From assembly GCF_045679545.1 (NCBI RefSeq), contig NZ_CP166195.1, forward strand, positions 868,001 through 932,000: a stretch of 64,000 bases of DNA. The letters are read 5' to 3'. This document shows positions 51,063-59,491 of this stretch, one piece after another. The stretch's first letter is position 1. Each line of letters opens with the position of its first letter. Source of the DNA: Enterovibrio sp045679545 (GTDB lineage: Bacteria > Pseudomonadota > Gammaproteobacteria > Enterobacterales > Vibrionaceae). The notes under the pieces are model-generated. The model saw nothing but the letters and a program-made list of their open reading frames with translations. It had not been told where the DNA came from and did no database searches. The translations under genes were made by a program, and so were the position numbers.

Positions 51063-51357
51063 CGCTTACGCCCGTTACTTATCTTCTCCTCCGCTTGAGC
51101 ACTCACCACGAAGAAGTGAGCTGATTTGGGCATCATAGATGATGAAAACTGCTAGACGAATTAGACTGGCGGTTTTCTTTACAGTTGCCGAAATACCCTC
51201 TCATTTTTAATGTTCGACAATCCCCCATTTAAATATTTAATATCAATGCTTTAGTTATGTATTTCTTTCGGCTAAATGAAAGGAATATATTAAGTTTGAA
51301 TTGTATTAATAATGACACAATTTATGACTGGCAAGATCGGAATGACAACCTAACCTT

Positions 51358-51384
51358 TAAATCGATACAAGGAGTATCGATTTA
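51358..51384. promoter_or_regulatory. Perfect 11-bp inverted repeat upstream of the lipase gene
   Basis: TAAATCGATAC (51358-51368), loop AAGGA, GTATCGATTTA (51374-51384). It lies 45 bp before the lipase ATG in a 366-bp AT-rich gap without other genes. The loop exposes AAGGA, a Shine-Dalgarno-like sequence not used by the lipase start, which has its own GGAAAGGGA. Either an operator dyad or a 5' leader hairpin. A second looser dyad, AATTGT/ACAATT, lies at 51299-51322. Confidence 0.65.
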
Positions 51385-51428
51385 ACTATTGGTTGAAATG
51401 CTAATAACTAGGAAAGGGACAAGTTCTC

Positions 51429-52454
51429 ATGAAAAAGATCATTGCATGTTCATTCGCGGTTGTAATGGGCTTATCGGCGCAATACGTGTCAGCAACCACT
51501 CAAGAAGAGTTGGGCAACTTAGGTTCGTACTTAGATTCTGTGTTAAACCCCAACCAAACTGACACGGCAAATACAACAGGCACGACGTATAAAACGCATC
51601 AACCGCCTTCAGTCAATCAGGCAGGCGATGCACTGCATTACTTGGCGTTTTCAGAATACGTGTACAAAAGCTGGGGCGCGCCAAGAGGTTGGACGCTAGC
51701 AGAAACCGTTCACGACAGCAGCACAGGCTTTCACGCGGTGGTTTATACCAGCGGGAGCAATGCGGTGATTGCATTTCGCGGCAGTGAATTAGGCACCTCC
51801 GATTGGGTGAACAACGGCATCATGGCGGGTGGAGCGATCCCTCCTCAATATCGCATGGCGATGTCAGAGTCGGTGAGACTAGCCAATCGCTATGGTCAAT
51901 ACTCGATTCACTATACAGGCCACAGCCTGGGAGGCGGGTTGGCAACAGTCTCGGCCATTCGTACGGGTAAGCCTGCCACTGTTTTTGATGCGTCTGGCTT
52001 GGGCGATGCGGTGTTAGCGAACATTCAAGCCGACATGGCAAATGCTGGCATGGCAAATACCGTTTGGGCCAACAATGCAGCTCGAATTACCAATTTTAAT
52101 CTGCAAGGAGAATTCGTTTCTGATGGCGATGGCCAGCAAGACGCCGACGTGATCGGGGTTGATTCCAAACAATATGGCGACATTTTCTATCTTTCCGCCG
52201 CACGCTTTACGCCTATCTTTTTCCTCAATAACGGCTTAACGCGTCACTTCTCGACACCCATTAAAGAAGAGCTTCAGTTTTTGTCTCAGCCCGTGTTTCG
52301 CGTTAATCAAAATGACCTAAACAGCATTGATAATGACATCAACGGTTTCACGGCATTGTTCTACATTGATTGGACCGACGACACGCTAGATCTGATGATT
52401 TGGCAAGCGGAATACGCGATTAACTCCTTCCCAAGTTTCCTTGAAGACTTATAG
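51429..52454 (+). CDS. Secreted class-3 lipase-like alpha/beta hydrolase
   Basis: 341 residues. A clear Sec signal peptide 1-22 ends YVSA-TT. A linker rich in Thr/Asn precedes the hydrolase core: AVIAFRGSELGTSDWVNN carries the oxyanion strand, and GHSLGGG (about 161-167) the nucleophile Ser. A catalytic Asp is likely near GEFVSDGDGQQD and a His near LTRHFSTP. This is the lipase_3 pattern of secreted lipases and phospholipase A1. The C-terminus (about 285-341) is acidic and unusual. No chaperone gene (lif) is near, consistent with class 3. Outer-membrane passage would need type II secretion. Confidence 0.85.
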   Translation: MKKIIACSFAVVMGLSAQYVSATTQEELGNLGSYLDSVLNPNQTDTANTTGTTYKTHQPPSVNQAGDALHYLAFSEYVYKSWGAPRGWTLAETVHDSSTGFHAVVYTSGSNAVIAFRGSELGTSDWVNNGIMAGGAIPPQYRMAMSESVRLANRYGQYSIHYTGHSLGGGLATVSAIRTGKPATVFDASGLGDAVLANIQADMANAGMANTVWANNAARITNFNLQGEFVSDGDGQQDADVIGVDSKQYGDIFYLSAARFTPIFFLNNGLTRHFSTPIKEELQFLSQPVFRVNQNDLNSIDNDINGFTALFYIDWTDDTLDLMIWQAEYAINSFPSFLEDL

Positions 52455-52479
52455 TTATTTGCTGTAATCACGATAAAAA

Positions 52480-52504
52480 AACGCGCCCGAGTGGCGCGTT
52501 TTTT
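52480..52504. terminator. Terminator after the lipase gene
   Basis: AACGCGCC (52480-52487), loop CGAGT, GGCGCGTT (52493-52500), then T4; A runs precede it, so it can also end the convergent GNAT gene. Confidence 0.9.
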
Positions 52505-52541
52505 AGTCTCAAATCAAAAATCGCTATTGCGTGCTTGGATG

Positions 52542-53042
52542 CTAGAGAAGTTTTTCCAGCATCACTTCATCTATATATTGGCCGTTAATCTTGGCGTGTT
52601 TCTTCGCTCTTCCTGCAATGTCGAAGCCCTGCTTCAAATAGGCGGATAGAGCAGCTTCGTTGTCGTCACGTACTTGAGCAATCAGTTTTTCGAAACCACG
52701 GGCTTTTGCAGTTTCTAAGGTCGCACGGAAAAGCGCAGAAGCCACCCCTTGCTGACGATGATTCTCTGCTACATACGTCGTGATGATGCCGACGTGATCG
52801 AGTGTGCGTGTGTAACTGGCGAAGGGTTCCACTGTTTGATAGCCAATGAGTTTGGACGACGTTTCATCTTCGGCGACAAGAAATACCCCGTTGACTGGAA
52901 AATACTGAATGAAAAAGCTTTGGTCAGACACAGAAAAAGGGGAATCAAGGATAGTGAATTGACCACTTTCAACGATAGGGTTAATGATCTCTGTGATGCC
53001 TTTTGCATCCGAAGATAGAACATTTCTGATGATGAAATTCAT
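52542..53042 (-). CDS. GNAT-family N-acetyltransferase
   Basis: 166 residues from ATG 53042; the open frame allows 16 more residues but MNFIIRNVLSSDAKGI is a typical GNAT start. VGIITTYVAENHRQQGVASALFRATLETAKARGF holds the acetyl-CoA loop (HRQQGVA), and LIAQVRDDNEAALSAYLKQGF the usual C-terminal strand and helix. The pattern is near phosphinothricin/amino-acid acetyltransferases (RimL/YhhY-like), but the acceptor cannot be told. It lies 74 bp after pxpC on the same strand and may be read through from that operon. Confidence 0.82.
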   Translation of the reverse strand: MNFIIRNVLSSDAKGITEIINPIVESGQFTILDSPFSVSDQSFFIQYFPVNGVFLVAEDETSSKLIGYQTVEPFASYTRTLDHVGIITTYVAENHRQQGVASALFRATLETAKARGFEKLIAQVRDDNEAALSAYLKQGFDIAGRAKKHAKINGQYIDEVMLEKLL

Positions 53043-53116
53043 GTTTGAAAGGCTTAATTGAGCATTGGATTGAAAGGAAGCGTAGCGCATTCAACACTTG
53101 CTACGCCAATGAATTT

Positions 53117-54037
53117 TTAACCAAATATCACGCGATTAAACAGCCTTCTCTCGACTTCGGCGTCTGCCACGTCCATCGGGGAGAAACTCACGGTTTGTCC
53201 GGGTCTGCGCTGCGAAAGCTGACCTGCACCTAAACTGCTCAAACAGCCAATTTTGGGGTAACCGCCAATGGTCTGTCTGTCTTTCATCAAGACAATGGGC
53301 TGGCCGTCATTGGGGATCTGAATCGCGCCAAATGCGATACCTTCAGAAATAATACCGCCAAGGCTGCTTTTGATGGGCGCACCCGACAGGCGATAGCCCA
53401 TGCGGTCGATGTTTTGGCTCACTTCATACGCACTGGTGAAAAAGGTCATCTGTGCATCGTGAGAAAACGAAGCGTTTTGATAAGCGGGCATTACCCCCAG
53501 CTCTAGCGGCGCATCGTAGTTGGGTATGGTCCACTTTGGCGCACGTTGATCAATCGGCTGAACGTGCGGAGTGAAACGCAGTACCTCACCTTGTTTAAGT
53601 GGCTCGCCGTTGCCCTTTAAGCCACCGATTTTCTCGCGTTTGACCGTGGCGACGCTGCCAAGTTTCTCTTCACATTCAAACCCGCCTTTTACGGCTAAAT
53701 AGGCGCGTAATCCCTGCTTGGGCGTGCCGAATTCCAGTGTGTCGCCTTTTTTCACGGCGAAGGTACACCAGCTTTTCACGGGCTTGTCGTTAATGCGGGC
53801 AGACAAGTCTGCACCAGTAATGGCAATGCAAGTGGCGGCGTTGACCTTGAGCTGAAGCTGACCGAAGGTGATTTCCAGTTGGTTGGTATTGGGAGGGTTG
53901 CCTAAAAGACGATTCGCCCAATAAAAAGCATGTTCATCCATCGGGCCGCCTGCGGTTATCCCTAAATGCTGATAGCCAATCCGACCTGCGTCTTGAAGCA
54001 GGGTTAACATACCGGGGTTGACGACATCAAAGCTCAT
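53117..54037 (-). CDS. pxpC: 5-oxoprolinase subunit C (PxpC)
   Basis: 306 residues of the biotin-dependent carboxyltransferase/KipA (AHS2) family. It opens LTLLQDAGRIGYQHLGITAGGPMDEHAFYWANRLLGN and has ITGADLSARINDKPV, YLAVKGGFECEEKLGSVAT and PIVLMKDRQTIGGYPKIG, all standard. With PxpA and PxpB it hydrolyses 5-oxo-L-proline to L-glutamate using ATP. It overlaps the end of pxpB by 11 bp. Last gene of the 5-oxoproline operon. Confidence 0.93.
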   Translation of the reverse strand: MSFDVVNPGMLTLLQDAGRIGYQHLGITAGGPMDEHAFYWANRLLGNPPNTNQLEITFGQLQLKVNAATCIAITGADLSARINDKPVKSWCTFAVKKGDTLEFGTPKQGLRAYLAVKGGFECEEKLGSVATVKREKIGGLKGNGEPLKQGEVLRFTPHVQPIDQRAPKWTIPNYDAPLELGVMPAYQNASFSHDAQMTFFTSAYEVSQNIDRMGYRLSGAPIKSSLGGIISEGIAFGAIQIPNDGQPIVLMKDRQTIGGYPKIGCLSSLGAGQLSQRRPGQTVSFSPMDVADAEVERRLFNRVIFG

Positions 54038-54722
54038 CGAGCGCTCCTCCCAACTGGATGAATGTTTCCCTGTCTATAGGGGAAAATTTAACGCGGTTGC
54101 CGACATTCACACGAGCCAGTGTTTCACTGTCCCAGTCGATCATGTTCAGCGGGGTGCGACCAATGATCTGCCAGCCACCCGGTGTGCTGCTTGGGTATAT
54201 GGCGGTTTGGTTGTCGGCAAGCCCAACACTCCCTGTTGGCACTTTCAGCCGTGGTGTCGATTTTCTTGGCATCACAATGGCGTCATCCAAACTGCCGAGA
54301 TAGGCAAAGCCAGGGCTAAAACCAATGGCATAAACACGGTATTCGCGTTCGCTGTGCAATTTGATCACGGCGTCTGCATCAAGGCCGGTTTTTAAGCATA
54401 CATCCGCCATGTCCAACGCAACGTCGTCACCGTAATAGACGGGTATTTCAACCAGCACGCGATCGCTGTCATTACTCAGGCTTTCAGCGTGAGTGGCCAA
54501 AGCGTGTTTGATCCGTTTGATGATGTCGAATCTATCGGTTCGCGTCAGATCAAAGCTCACCAATATCGAGTTGTAAGACGGAATGATATCGGTGACTAAG
54601 TTGCCAAGAGCATGTTGGATTTGAAAGATGGCGTGATTAACCTCTGCCGCCACTGCTTCATCAATCGTATCGCCCAGATACACAATCAATGTTTGCTCAT
54701 TGACGGCCTCAATTCGTGCCAT
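54027..54722 (-). CDS. pxpB: 5-oxoprolinase subunit B (PxpB)
   Basis: 231 residues from ATG 54722, five bases after GGAGG; an in-frame extension upstream lies within pxpA. KipI (AHS1) family features: LIVYLGDTIDEAVAAEVNHAIF, VEIPVYYGDDVALDMADVC, YAIGFSPGFAYLGSLDDAIVMPRK and SVGLADNQTAIYPSSTPGGWQIIGRTP. It forms the PxpBC carboxyltransferase-like complex. Overlaps pxpA by 14 bp and pxpC by 11 bp, so all three are coupled. Confidence 0.93.
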   Translation of the reverse strand: MARIEAVNEQTLIVYLGDTIDEAVAAEVNHAIFQIQHALGNLVTDIIPSYNSILVSFDLTRTDRFDIIKRIKHALATHAESLSNDSDRVLVEIPVYYGDDVALDMADVCLKTGLDADAVIKLHSEREYRVYAIGFSPGFAYLGSLDDAIVMPRKSTPRLKVPTGSVGLADNQTAIYPSSTPGGWQIIGRTPLNMIDWDSETLARVNVGNRVKFSPIDRETFIQLGGALDEL

Positions 54723-55449
54723 TTGCCCTCCATTGACCCAATGCTTGTGCCACTGCCGAAGCATGAGGGCCATCGCCATGAATACAGAGAGTGTCGGCGT
54801 TTACCTTGAGGGTTTTACCACTCAGGGTCGTCACTGTGCCTTGTTCGGTGATTTGCTGCACTTGGCGAAGAATCGTTTCCGCGCTGCCATGCACAGCGCC
54901 TTCAGTACGACGGTCCACCAGAAAGCCTTCATCGTCGTAGGCGCGGTCTGAAAAAGCTTCAAACAGCAGTTCTATGCCGATTTCTTCTGCCAGCTTATTC
55001 ATGGCGTCACGATGCGGGATCGCCATGACCACCAAGGGACAACCGGGCGCAGTATCTTTCACCGCGCGCATCACAGTGCGCAATACTTTCTCATCCTTCA
55101 TCATGGTGTTGTACAACGCACCGTGAGGTTTTACGTAATCTACAATGGCGCGTTGCTGGCGACAAATGCCTTTCAGTGCGCCAATTTGGTAGCCCAACCA
55201 TGCATAAAGCTCTTCGTCGGTGCAATCAAACTTACGGCGCCCAAACCCAAGCAAATCGGGGTAGCTCGGGTGTGCGCCAATCGACACGCCATGCTTGAGT
55301 GCTAGCGCAACCGTATTTCGCATGATGACCGGATCGGAGGCGTGAAATCCGCAGGCGATGCTAGCCATATCAATGCACGGCATCACTTCAGCGTCTTTGC
55401 CCATAGTCCATGCGCCAAAGCTTTCACCCATGTCGCAATTCAGTTTCAT
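54709..55449 (-). CDS. pxpA: 5-oxoprolinase subunit A (PxpA, LamB/YcsF family)
   Basis: 246 residues. It opens MKLNCDMGESFGAW and has ASIACGFHASDPVIMRNTVALAL, GAHPSYPDLLGFGRR, VKPHGALYNTMMKDE, FSDRAYDDEGFLVDR and LCIHGDGPHA, the full set of conserved motifs. It supplies the ATP-dependent part of 5-oxoproline hydrolysis. It follows the TRAP dctM gene by 75 bp in the same direction, so uptake and hydrolysis are probably on one transcript. Confidence 0.95.
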   Translation of the reverse strand: MKLNCDMGESFGAWTMGKDAEVMPCIDMASIACGFHASDPVIMRNTVALALKHGVSIGAHPSYPDLLGFGRRKFDCTDEELYAWLGYQIGALKGICRQQRAIVDYVKPHGALYNTMMKDEKVLRTVMRAVKDTAPGCPLVVMAIPHRDAMNKLAEEIGIELLFEAFSDRAYDDEGFLVDRRTEGAVHGSAETILRQVQQITEQGTVTTLSGKTLKVNADTLCIHGDGPHASAVAQALGQWRANGTN

Positions 55450-55524
55450 TTAGGAATTCTCCTTGTTGTTCGCTGCTTTTTTTATTGAAATGGCCGCTTT
55501 CAGGCCATTTCTTATTGTCTGCAG

Positions 55525-56835
55525 CTACCGTTGACTCATGGTGGTTGGCAAATAGGTCACAATTTCTGGAAACACCGAAATCAACACTAACCCTAATAAG
55601 ATCAGCATGAAAAACGGAAACGCAGCCCGTGCGACATACAGTATGTTTTTACCCGTGAGTGCTTGAATAACAAACAAGTTGAAACCAACGGGCGGGGTGA
55701 TTTGCGACAACTCGACCACCAGAACGATAAAGATACCGAACCAAAGCAAATCGATACCCGCCTGCTGCACCATTGGCATGACAACAGCAACCGTTAATAC
55801 CACCACCGAAATGCCATCTAAAAAGCAGCCCAACACCACAAACAAAATGGTGAGATAAAGCAGCAGTTCGAACGGAGACAGCGACATAGCGGCAATCCAC
55901 TCTGCCAATGCACGTGGAATACCTAAAAAGCCCATGGCCAATGTGAGGAAGTGCGCACCGACCAGGATGAAACCGATCATGCAGGCGCTTTTCACTGCAC
56001 CAAGCAGGCTCTCTATAAAGCTTTTACGCGTCAGTGATCCCGTCATGGCTGCCAACACCATGGCACCAAATACACCCAAAGCCGCCGCTTCGGTTGGGGT
56101 GGTGAACCCACCGTATATCGAGCCCAAGACGAAACCAATTAAGATGACTATTGGCAGCAGTTTTTTCAGAGACTTAAAGCGCGTTGACCATGATATTTCG
56201 TCGCTGGTGTGTTGCGGCACGCCATCTTTGTTGAACATGGCCCAGATGGTGGTATAGCCGACAAACAGTAACATCAGCATGATGCCGGGCAGTGCGCCTG
56301 CAATGAACAAGCGACCAATGGACACTTCGGCCGCCACGCCATACACAATCAAAATGATTGAAGGGGGGATCAGTAAGCCCAGCGTGCCAGACCCTGCGAG
56401 TGTGCCGATTGCCATGCGCTCGCTGTAGCCTTGCGCTTTAAGCTCGGGCAGCGTCATGCGGCCAATGGTGGCAGCGGTGGCAGCTGATGAACCCGATACC
56501 GCCGCGAAGATGCCGCAGCTCAGTACGTTTACGTGTAATAGCTTGCCGGGAAGGCCGCTCAGCCAAGGGGCCAAGCCCTTGAATAGGTCTTCTGATAGTT
56601 TGGTTCTAAACAGCAGTTCGCCCATCCAGATAAACATCGGAAGCGCAGTGAGCGACCAACTGGTGCTGGCTCCCCAACTTGATGAAGCAAACAGCAGCCC
56701 GATTTGTTCGTTGCCGGTCATATATAGGCCGATCACGCCCACGCCGATCAGCGCGAGAGAAACCCAAAGACCTGCGGCCAAAAATAGCAGTAGGCTCAAT
56801 GCCAAAATAAACGATATCAATGTCATGTCAGCCAT
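55525..56835 (-). CDS. TRAP transporter 3, large subunit DctM
   Basis: 436 residues with about twelve helices. TALPMFIWMGELLFRTKLSEDLF, GIFAAVSGSSAATAATIGRMTLP, GTLGLLIPPSIILIVYGVAAEVS and GGFTTPTEAAALGVFGAMV are DctM signatures. Its start shares a base with the dctQ stop (TAATG). It is followed by pxpA, which makes 5-oxoproline or D/L-glutamate-related acids the likely substrate; that is context-based inference. Confidence 0.92.
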   Translation of the reverse strand: MADMTLISFILALSLLLFLAAGLWVSLALIGVGVIGLYMTGNEQIGLLFASSSWGASTSWSLTALPMFIWMGELLFRTKLSEDLFKGLAPWLSGLPGKLLHVNVLSCGIFAAVSGSSAATAATIGRMTLPELKAQGYSERMAIGTLAGSGTLGLLIPPSIILIVYGVAAEVSIGRLFIAGALPGIMLMLLFVGYTTIWAMFNKDGVPQHTSDEISWSTRFKSLKKLLPIVILIGFVLGSIYGGFTTPTEAAALGVFGAMVLAAMTGSLTRKSFIESLLGAVKSACMIGFILVGAHFLTLAMGFLGIPRALAEWIAAMSLSPFELLLYLTILFVVLGCFLDGISVVVLTVAVVMPMVQQAGIDLLWFGIFIVLVVELSQITPPVGFNLFVIQALTGKNILYVARAAFPFFMLILLGLVLISVFPEIVTYLPTTMSQR

Positions 56836-57371
56836 TACTTGCTCTCCTTGTCGTCGCCAAGGTCGAGGACGACTTCTTCCCCTTCAAGCACCTTGTAATG
56901 AGGCGTAATGCCACGAATGTTTTCGATAAGGCTGTCCAGAACGGCGAGGTTAAATGCCATCATGCCAACAGCGAGTGGAACCTGAGGGATCCACAGTGGA
57001 ATAGGAATATAGCCGTGAGTGACTTCTTCGAAATCGTAAGATTCCCACACCATGTAAGTGCAGTAATAACTGGCAAAGCACAGCAGTAGAAACGCGATCG
57101 CTAATACCACTGTTTCGAGTGGGCGCTGCCATTCATCGGGTAAGCGTTGAATCGCAAGGTTAACGCGAATATGGCCGCCTTCGTGAAAGGTGTATGCCAA
57201 TCCAAAGAAGGTGGAGGCTGCCAGAGCGTAACCGGAAAAGTCTTCTGCCGATGGCACAATAAAGCCAAGCAAACGACCGATAATTTGGGCGAGGATGATC
57301 AACATGATCAACACAATGAAGAAACCGGACAAGCCGCCCGACAGCATGTACAAGGCTTGCTTAAATCGCAT
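56835..57371 (-). CDS. TRAP transporter 3, small subunit DctQ
   Basis: 178 residues, four membrane helices. IIGRLLGFIVPSAEDFSGYALAASTFFGLAYTF and EGGHIRVNLAIQRLPDEWQ are the typical DctQ stretch. The C-terminus is acidic (EGEEVVLDLGDDKESK). It is coupled to dctM by one shared base and separated from dctP by 152 bp containing a hairpin. An ordinary member of the family. Confidence 0.9.
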   Translation of the reverse strand: MRFKQALYMLSGGLSGFFIVLIMLIILAQIIGRLLGFIVPSAEDFSGYALAASTFFGLAYTFHEGGHIRVNLAIQRLPDEWQRPLETVVLAIAFLLLCFASYYCTYMVWESYDFEEVTHGYIPIPLWIPQVPLAVGMMAFNLAVLDSLIENIRGITPHYKVLEGEEVVLDLGDDKESK

Positions 57372-57449
57372 AGTCTTAACCTTTTTTAAACCGTCCTGAT
57401 TGGCTCAACCGTCGCGGATACGCGGTTAACACCATGATTGGTTTGAACG

Positions 57450-57474
57450 CCCTCCCCAATCCGTTCGAGGAGGG
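57450..57474. terminator. Hairpin between dctP and dctQ of TRAP operon 3
   Basis: CCCTCC (57450-57455) pairs with GGAGGG (57469-57474). There is no U tract in the direction of transcription (minus strand), so it is more likely an RNA stability or processing hairpin protecting the dctP message than a true terminator. Confidence 0.45.
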
Positions 57475-57523
57475 TGATGTATCTAACGTGGTTTATCTAA
57501 AGTGGTCTATCTGTAGTGAGTAA

Positions 57524-58504
57524 TTACTGACCACGATACGCTTTTAGAACAGGAGCCAATGTTTCTGGAGATTCTGCTTCCCACTCATTGGTCATGGTGA
57601 CACCAATGGCTTGCAGCTCGCCAAGAAGTTGCTCAGAGGGTTGTGAAACTACGATGCCGTTGTCTGCCAGTATTTTGGTGTCTTTGGCTTCTTGTGCCGT
57701 CACTTCGTTCCAACCACGTGCTTCCGCAGCCGCAGCCGCATCTAACATGGCTTGTTGGGTTTTCTTGTCTAAACGTTTGAACGCGCGCTTGTTCACGACC
57801 ACCACGTTTTTAGGGATCCACGCTTTGATTTCATTGAAGTGGCTTAGGTAATCCCACGCTTGACCGTTTGCGCCTGTTGATGGCGAGGTGATCATCGCAT
57901 CGATAATGCCTGTGCTGAACGCTTGAGGAATATCAGGCACTTGTACCGTGGTTGGTGTGGTGTTCATCAGATCTGCCAAGCGCGAGGTAGACGGACTGTA
58001 GGCGCGCATTTTTGTGCCTTGAATGTCTGCCAGCGAGTTGACGGGTTTTTTGGAGTACAGGCTTTGTGCAGGCCATGGCACGGTGTAAAGCAACATCATG
58101 CCTTCTTTATCGAGCTGCTTTTCAATCTCAGGCTTTGAGGCTTCCCAAAGGGCTCTGGCTTGTTCGTAGTTTGTGGCGAGGAACGGAATATTGTCGTGCT
58201 TAAAAATGGGGTGGGTATTACCCATAATGCCGATGAAGACTTCACCCAATTGAACCTGGCCCGTGCGCACTGCGCGAGGGATTTCAGGGTGCTTCATGAG
58301 CGATGCGCCCGAGTGAACTTTGATGTCCAGCTCGCCACCTGTGGCTTCGTTGATTTGCTCTGCAAAGCCATAAGCGATTTGCGTGGGCAAATTGGCGTCG
58401 CCATAAGGGGTTGGCATGTGCCATTGCGCAGCGAATGTTGAAGGCATCATTAATGCCGAGAAAGATACCACCGCAGCGGGTAGCAGGGTTTTCAATAACT
58501 TCAT
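57524..58504 (-). CDS. TRAP transporter 3, periplasmic binding protein DctP
   Basis: 326 residues from ATG 58504, seven bases after AAGGAG. A signal peptide 1-26 ends TFAA-QW. The mature part has WHMPTPYGDANLPTQIAYGFAEQIN, DIKVHSGASLMKHPEIPRAVR, the QGTKMRAYSPSTSRLADLM stretch with the binding Arg, and VPQAFSTG-like VPDIPQAFSTGIIDAMITSP. First of the three TRAP genes and 27 bp after the DUF1445 gene. Substrate inferred from the operon to be 5-oxoproline (pyroglutamate) or a D-glutamate derivative. Confidence 0.9.
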   Translation of the reverse strand: MKLLKTLLPAAVVSFSALMMPSTFAAQWHMPTPYGDANLPTQIAYGFAEQINEATGGELDIKVHSGASLMKHPEIPRAVRTGQVQLGEVFIGIMGNTHPIFKHDNIPFLATNYEQARALWEASKPEIEKQLDKEGMMLLYTVPWPAQSLYSKKPVNSLADIQGTKMRAYSPSTSRLADLMNTTPTTVQVPDIPQAFSTGIIDAMITSPSTGANGQAWDYLSHFNEIKAWIPKNVVVVNKRAFKRLDKKTQQAMLDAAAAAEARGWNEVTAQEAKDTKILADNGIVVSQPSEQLLGELQAIGVTMTNEWEAESPETLAPVLKAYRGQ

Positions 58505-58531
58505 TGGAAGTCTCCTTTTCACATGTGTTCG

Positions 58532-59371
58532 TTAAAGAATAGATAGCTGATCATTGCTCACTTCGGTCACTAACATCTTCCCTGGTGAATGCGTGATGGC
58601 AATGGGTGGGCAGGCATTGGCAATGGCCAATTGTGGTGTCACACCACATGCCCAAAATACGGGTATTTCGTCGTCATTAATCGGCACTGCGTCGCCAAAA
58701 TCTGGCTTAGAAAGATCATCAATACCAATCATTTCAGGGTGACCAAGATGAACAGGGGCGCCGTGCGATTTTGGATAACGGGTGGTGATTTGCACCGCGC
58801 GAATTGCATCCGCCGGTTTAAACGGACGCATAGATACCACCATGTCACCACTAAAATACTGGCTTGGGTTGGTGGCAATGTTGGTGCGGTACATAGAGAC
58901 ATTGGCATTGCATTCAATGTTACGCAGCGACAGCCCTGCTCGCATCAGCGGATCTTCAAAGGAAAACGAGCAACCCAACACGAACGTCACTAAGTCAGCA
59001 CGCCACAAGTCAGTAATGTCGTAGATTTCTTCTGACAATTCACCGTGTCGAAACACACGGTATTCCGGCACATCAGTGCGAATATCAATGTCTTCGCCTA
59101 AGGTATAGAGAATAGGTTTACCTGGGGCAGAGACCGCAAGAAGTGGACATGCGATGGGGTTTTGTTGACAGAACAACAGAAAATCATCCGCCCAGCTTTT
59201 GGGCAGTATGACCACATTTCCCTGTGCTAAGCCGGGTGCAAATCCGCTGGTGGAGCCAGTGAATTTTCCGCTTCTCGTCAGTTGGCGCAACTCACGGGCT
59301 TGATTGAGAGCCGCTTCGTGCTGGTTTGTCACGATAGGCGTTTCCTGTCCGGCGATCATTGAGGCTGTCAT
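58532..59371 (-). CDS. DUF1445 (YcsI) protein, probable D-glutamate cyclase
   Basis: 279 residues. Family features: TGSTSGFAPGLAQGNVVILPKSWADDFLLFCQQNP, PEYRVFRHGEL, VTFVLGCSFSFEDPLMRAGL, MVVSMRPFKPADAIRAVQITTRYP, HGAPVHLGHPEMIGI and PVFWACGVTPQLA. Often labelled putative hydro-lyase; the mammalian homologous domain (DGLUCY) turns D-glutamate into 5-oxo-D-proline. In this operon, with 5-oxoprolinase subunits, that reaction makes good sense. Note that PxpABC acts on the L form, so the link between D-product and L-substrate is unexplained. First structural gene after lysR. Confidence 0.87.
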   Translation of the reverse strand: MTASMIAGQETPIVTNQHEAALNQARELRQLTRSGKFTGSTSGFAPGLAQGNVVILPKSWADDFLLFCQQNPIACPLLAVSAPGKPILYTLGEDIDIRTDVPEYRVFRHGELSEEIYDITDLWRADLVTFVLGCSFSFEDPLMRAGLSLRNIECNANVSMYRTNIATNPSQYFSGDMVVSMRPFKPADAIRAVQITTRYPKSHGAPVHLGHPEMIGIDDLSKPDFGDAVPINDDEIPVFWACGVTPQLAIANACPPIAITHSPGKMLVTEVSNDQLSIL

Positions 59372-59431
59372 CCTTATACCTACATGTTAATCGTGTTAAT
59401 TAAATGTTGCAGGTTGATGTCATTTCGTCCA

Positions 59432-59459
59432 ATTATAGTTTTTTACCTTTTCCAATAAA
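59432..59459 (-). promoter_or_regulatory. Candidate promoter of the 5-oxoproline operon
   Basis: On the minus strand TATAAT (59437-59432) lies 16 bp after TTTATT (59459-59454), 61 bp upstream of the DUF1445 start and within the 120-bp gap after lysR. The AT-rich dyad just upstream could bind the LysR protein. Prediction by eye. Confidence 0.4.
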
Positions 59460-59491
59460 TATAATTAATCACTAGCGACCATATACGCATG

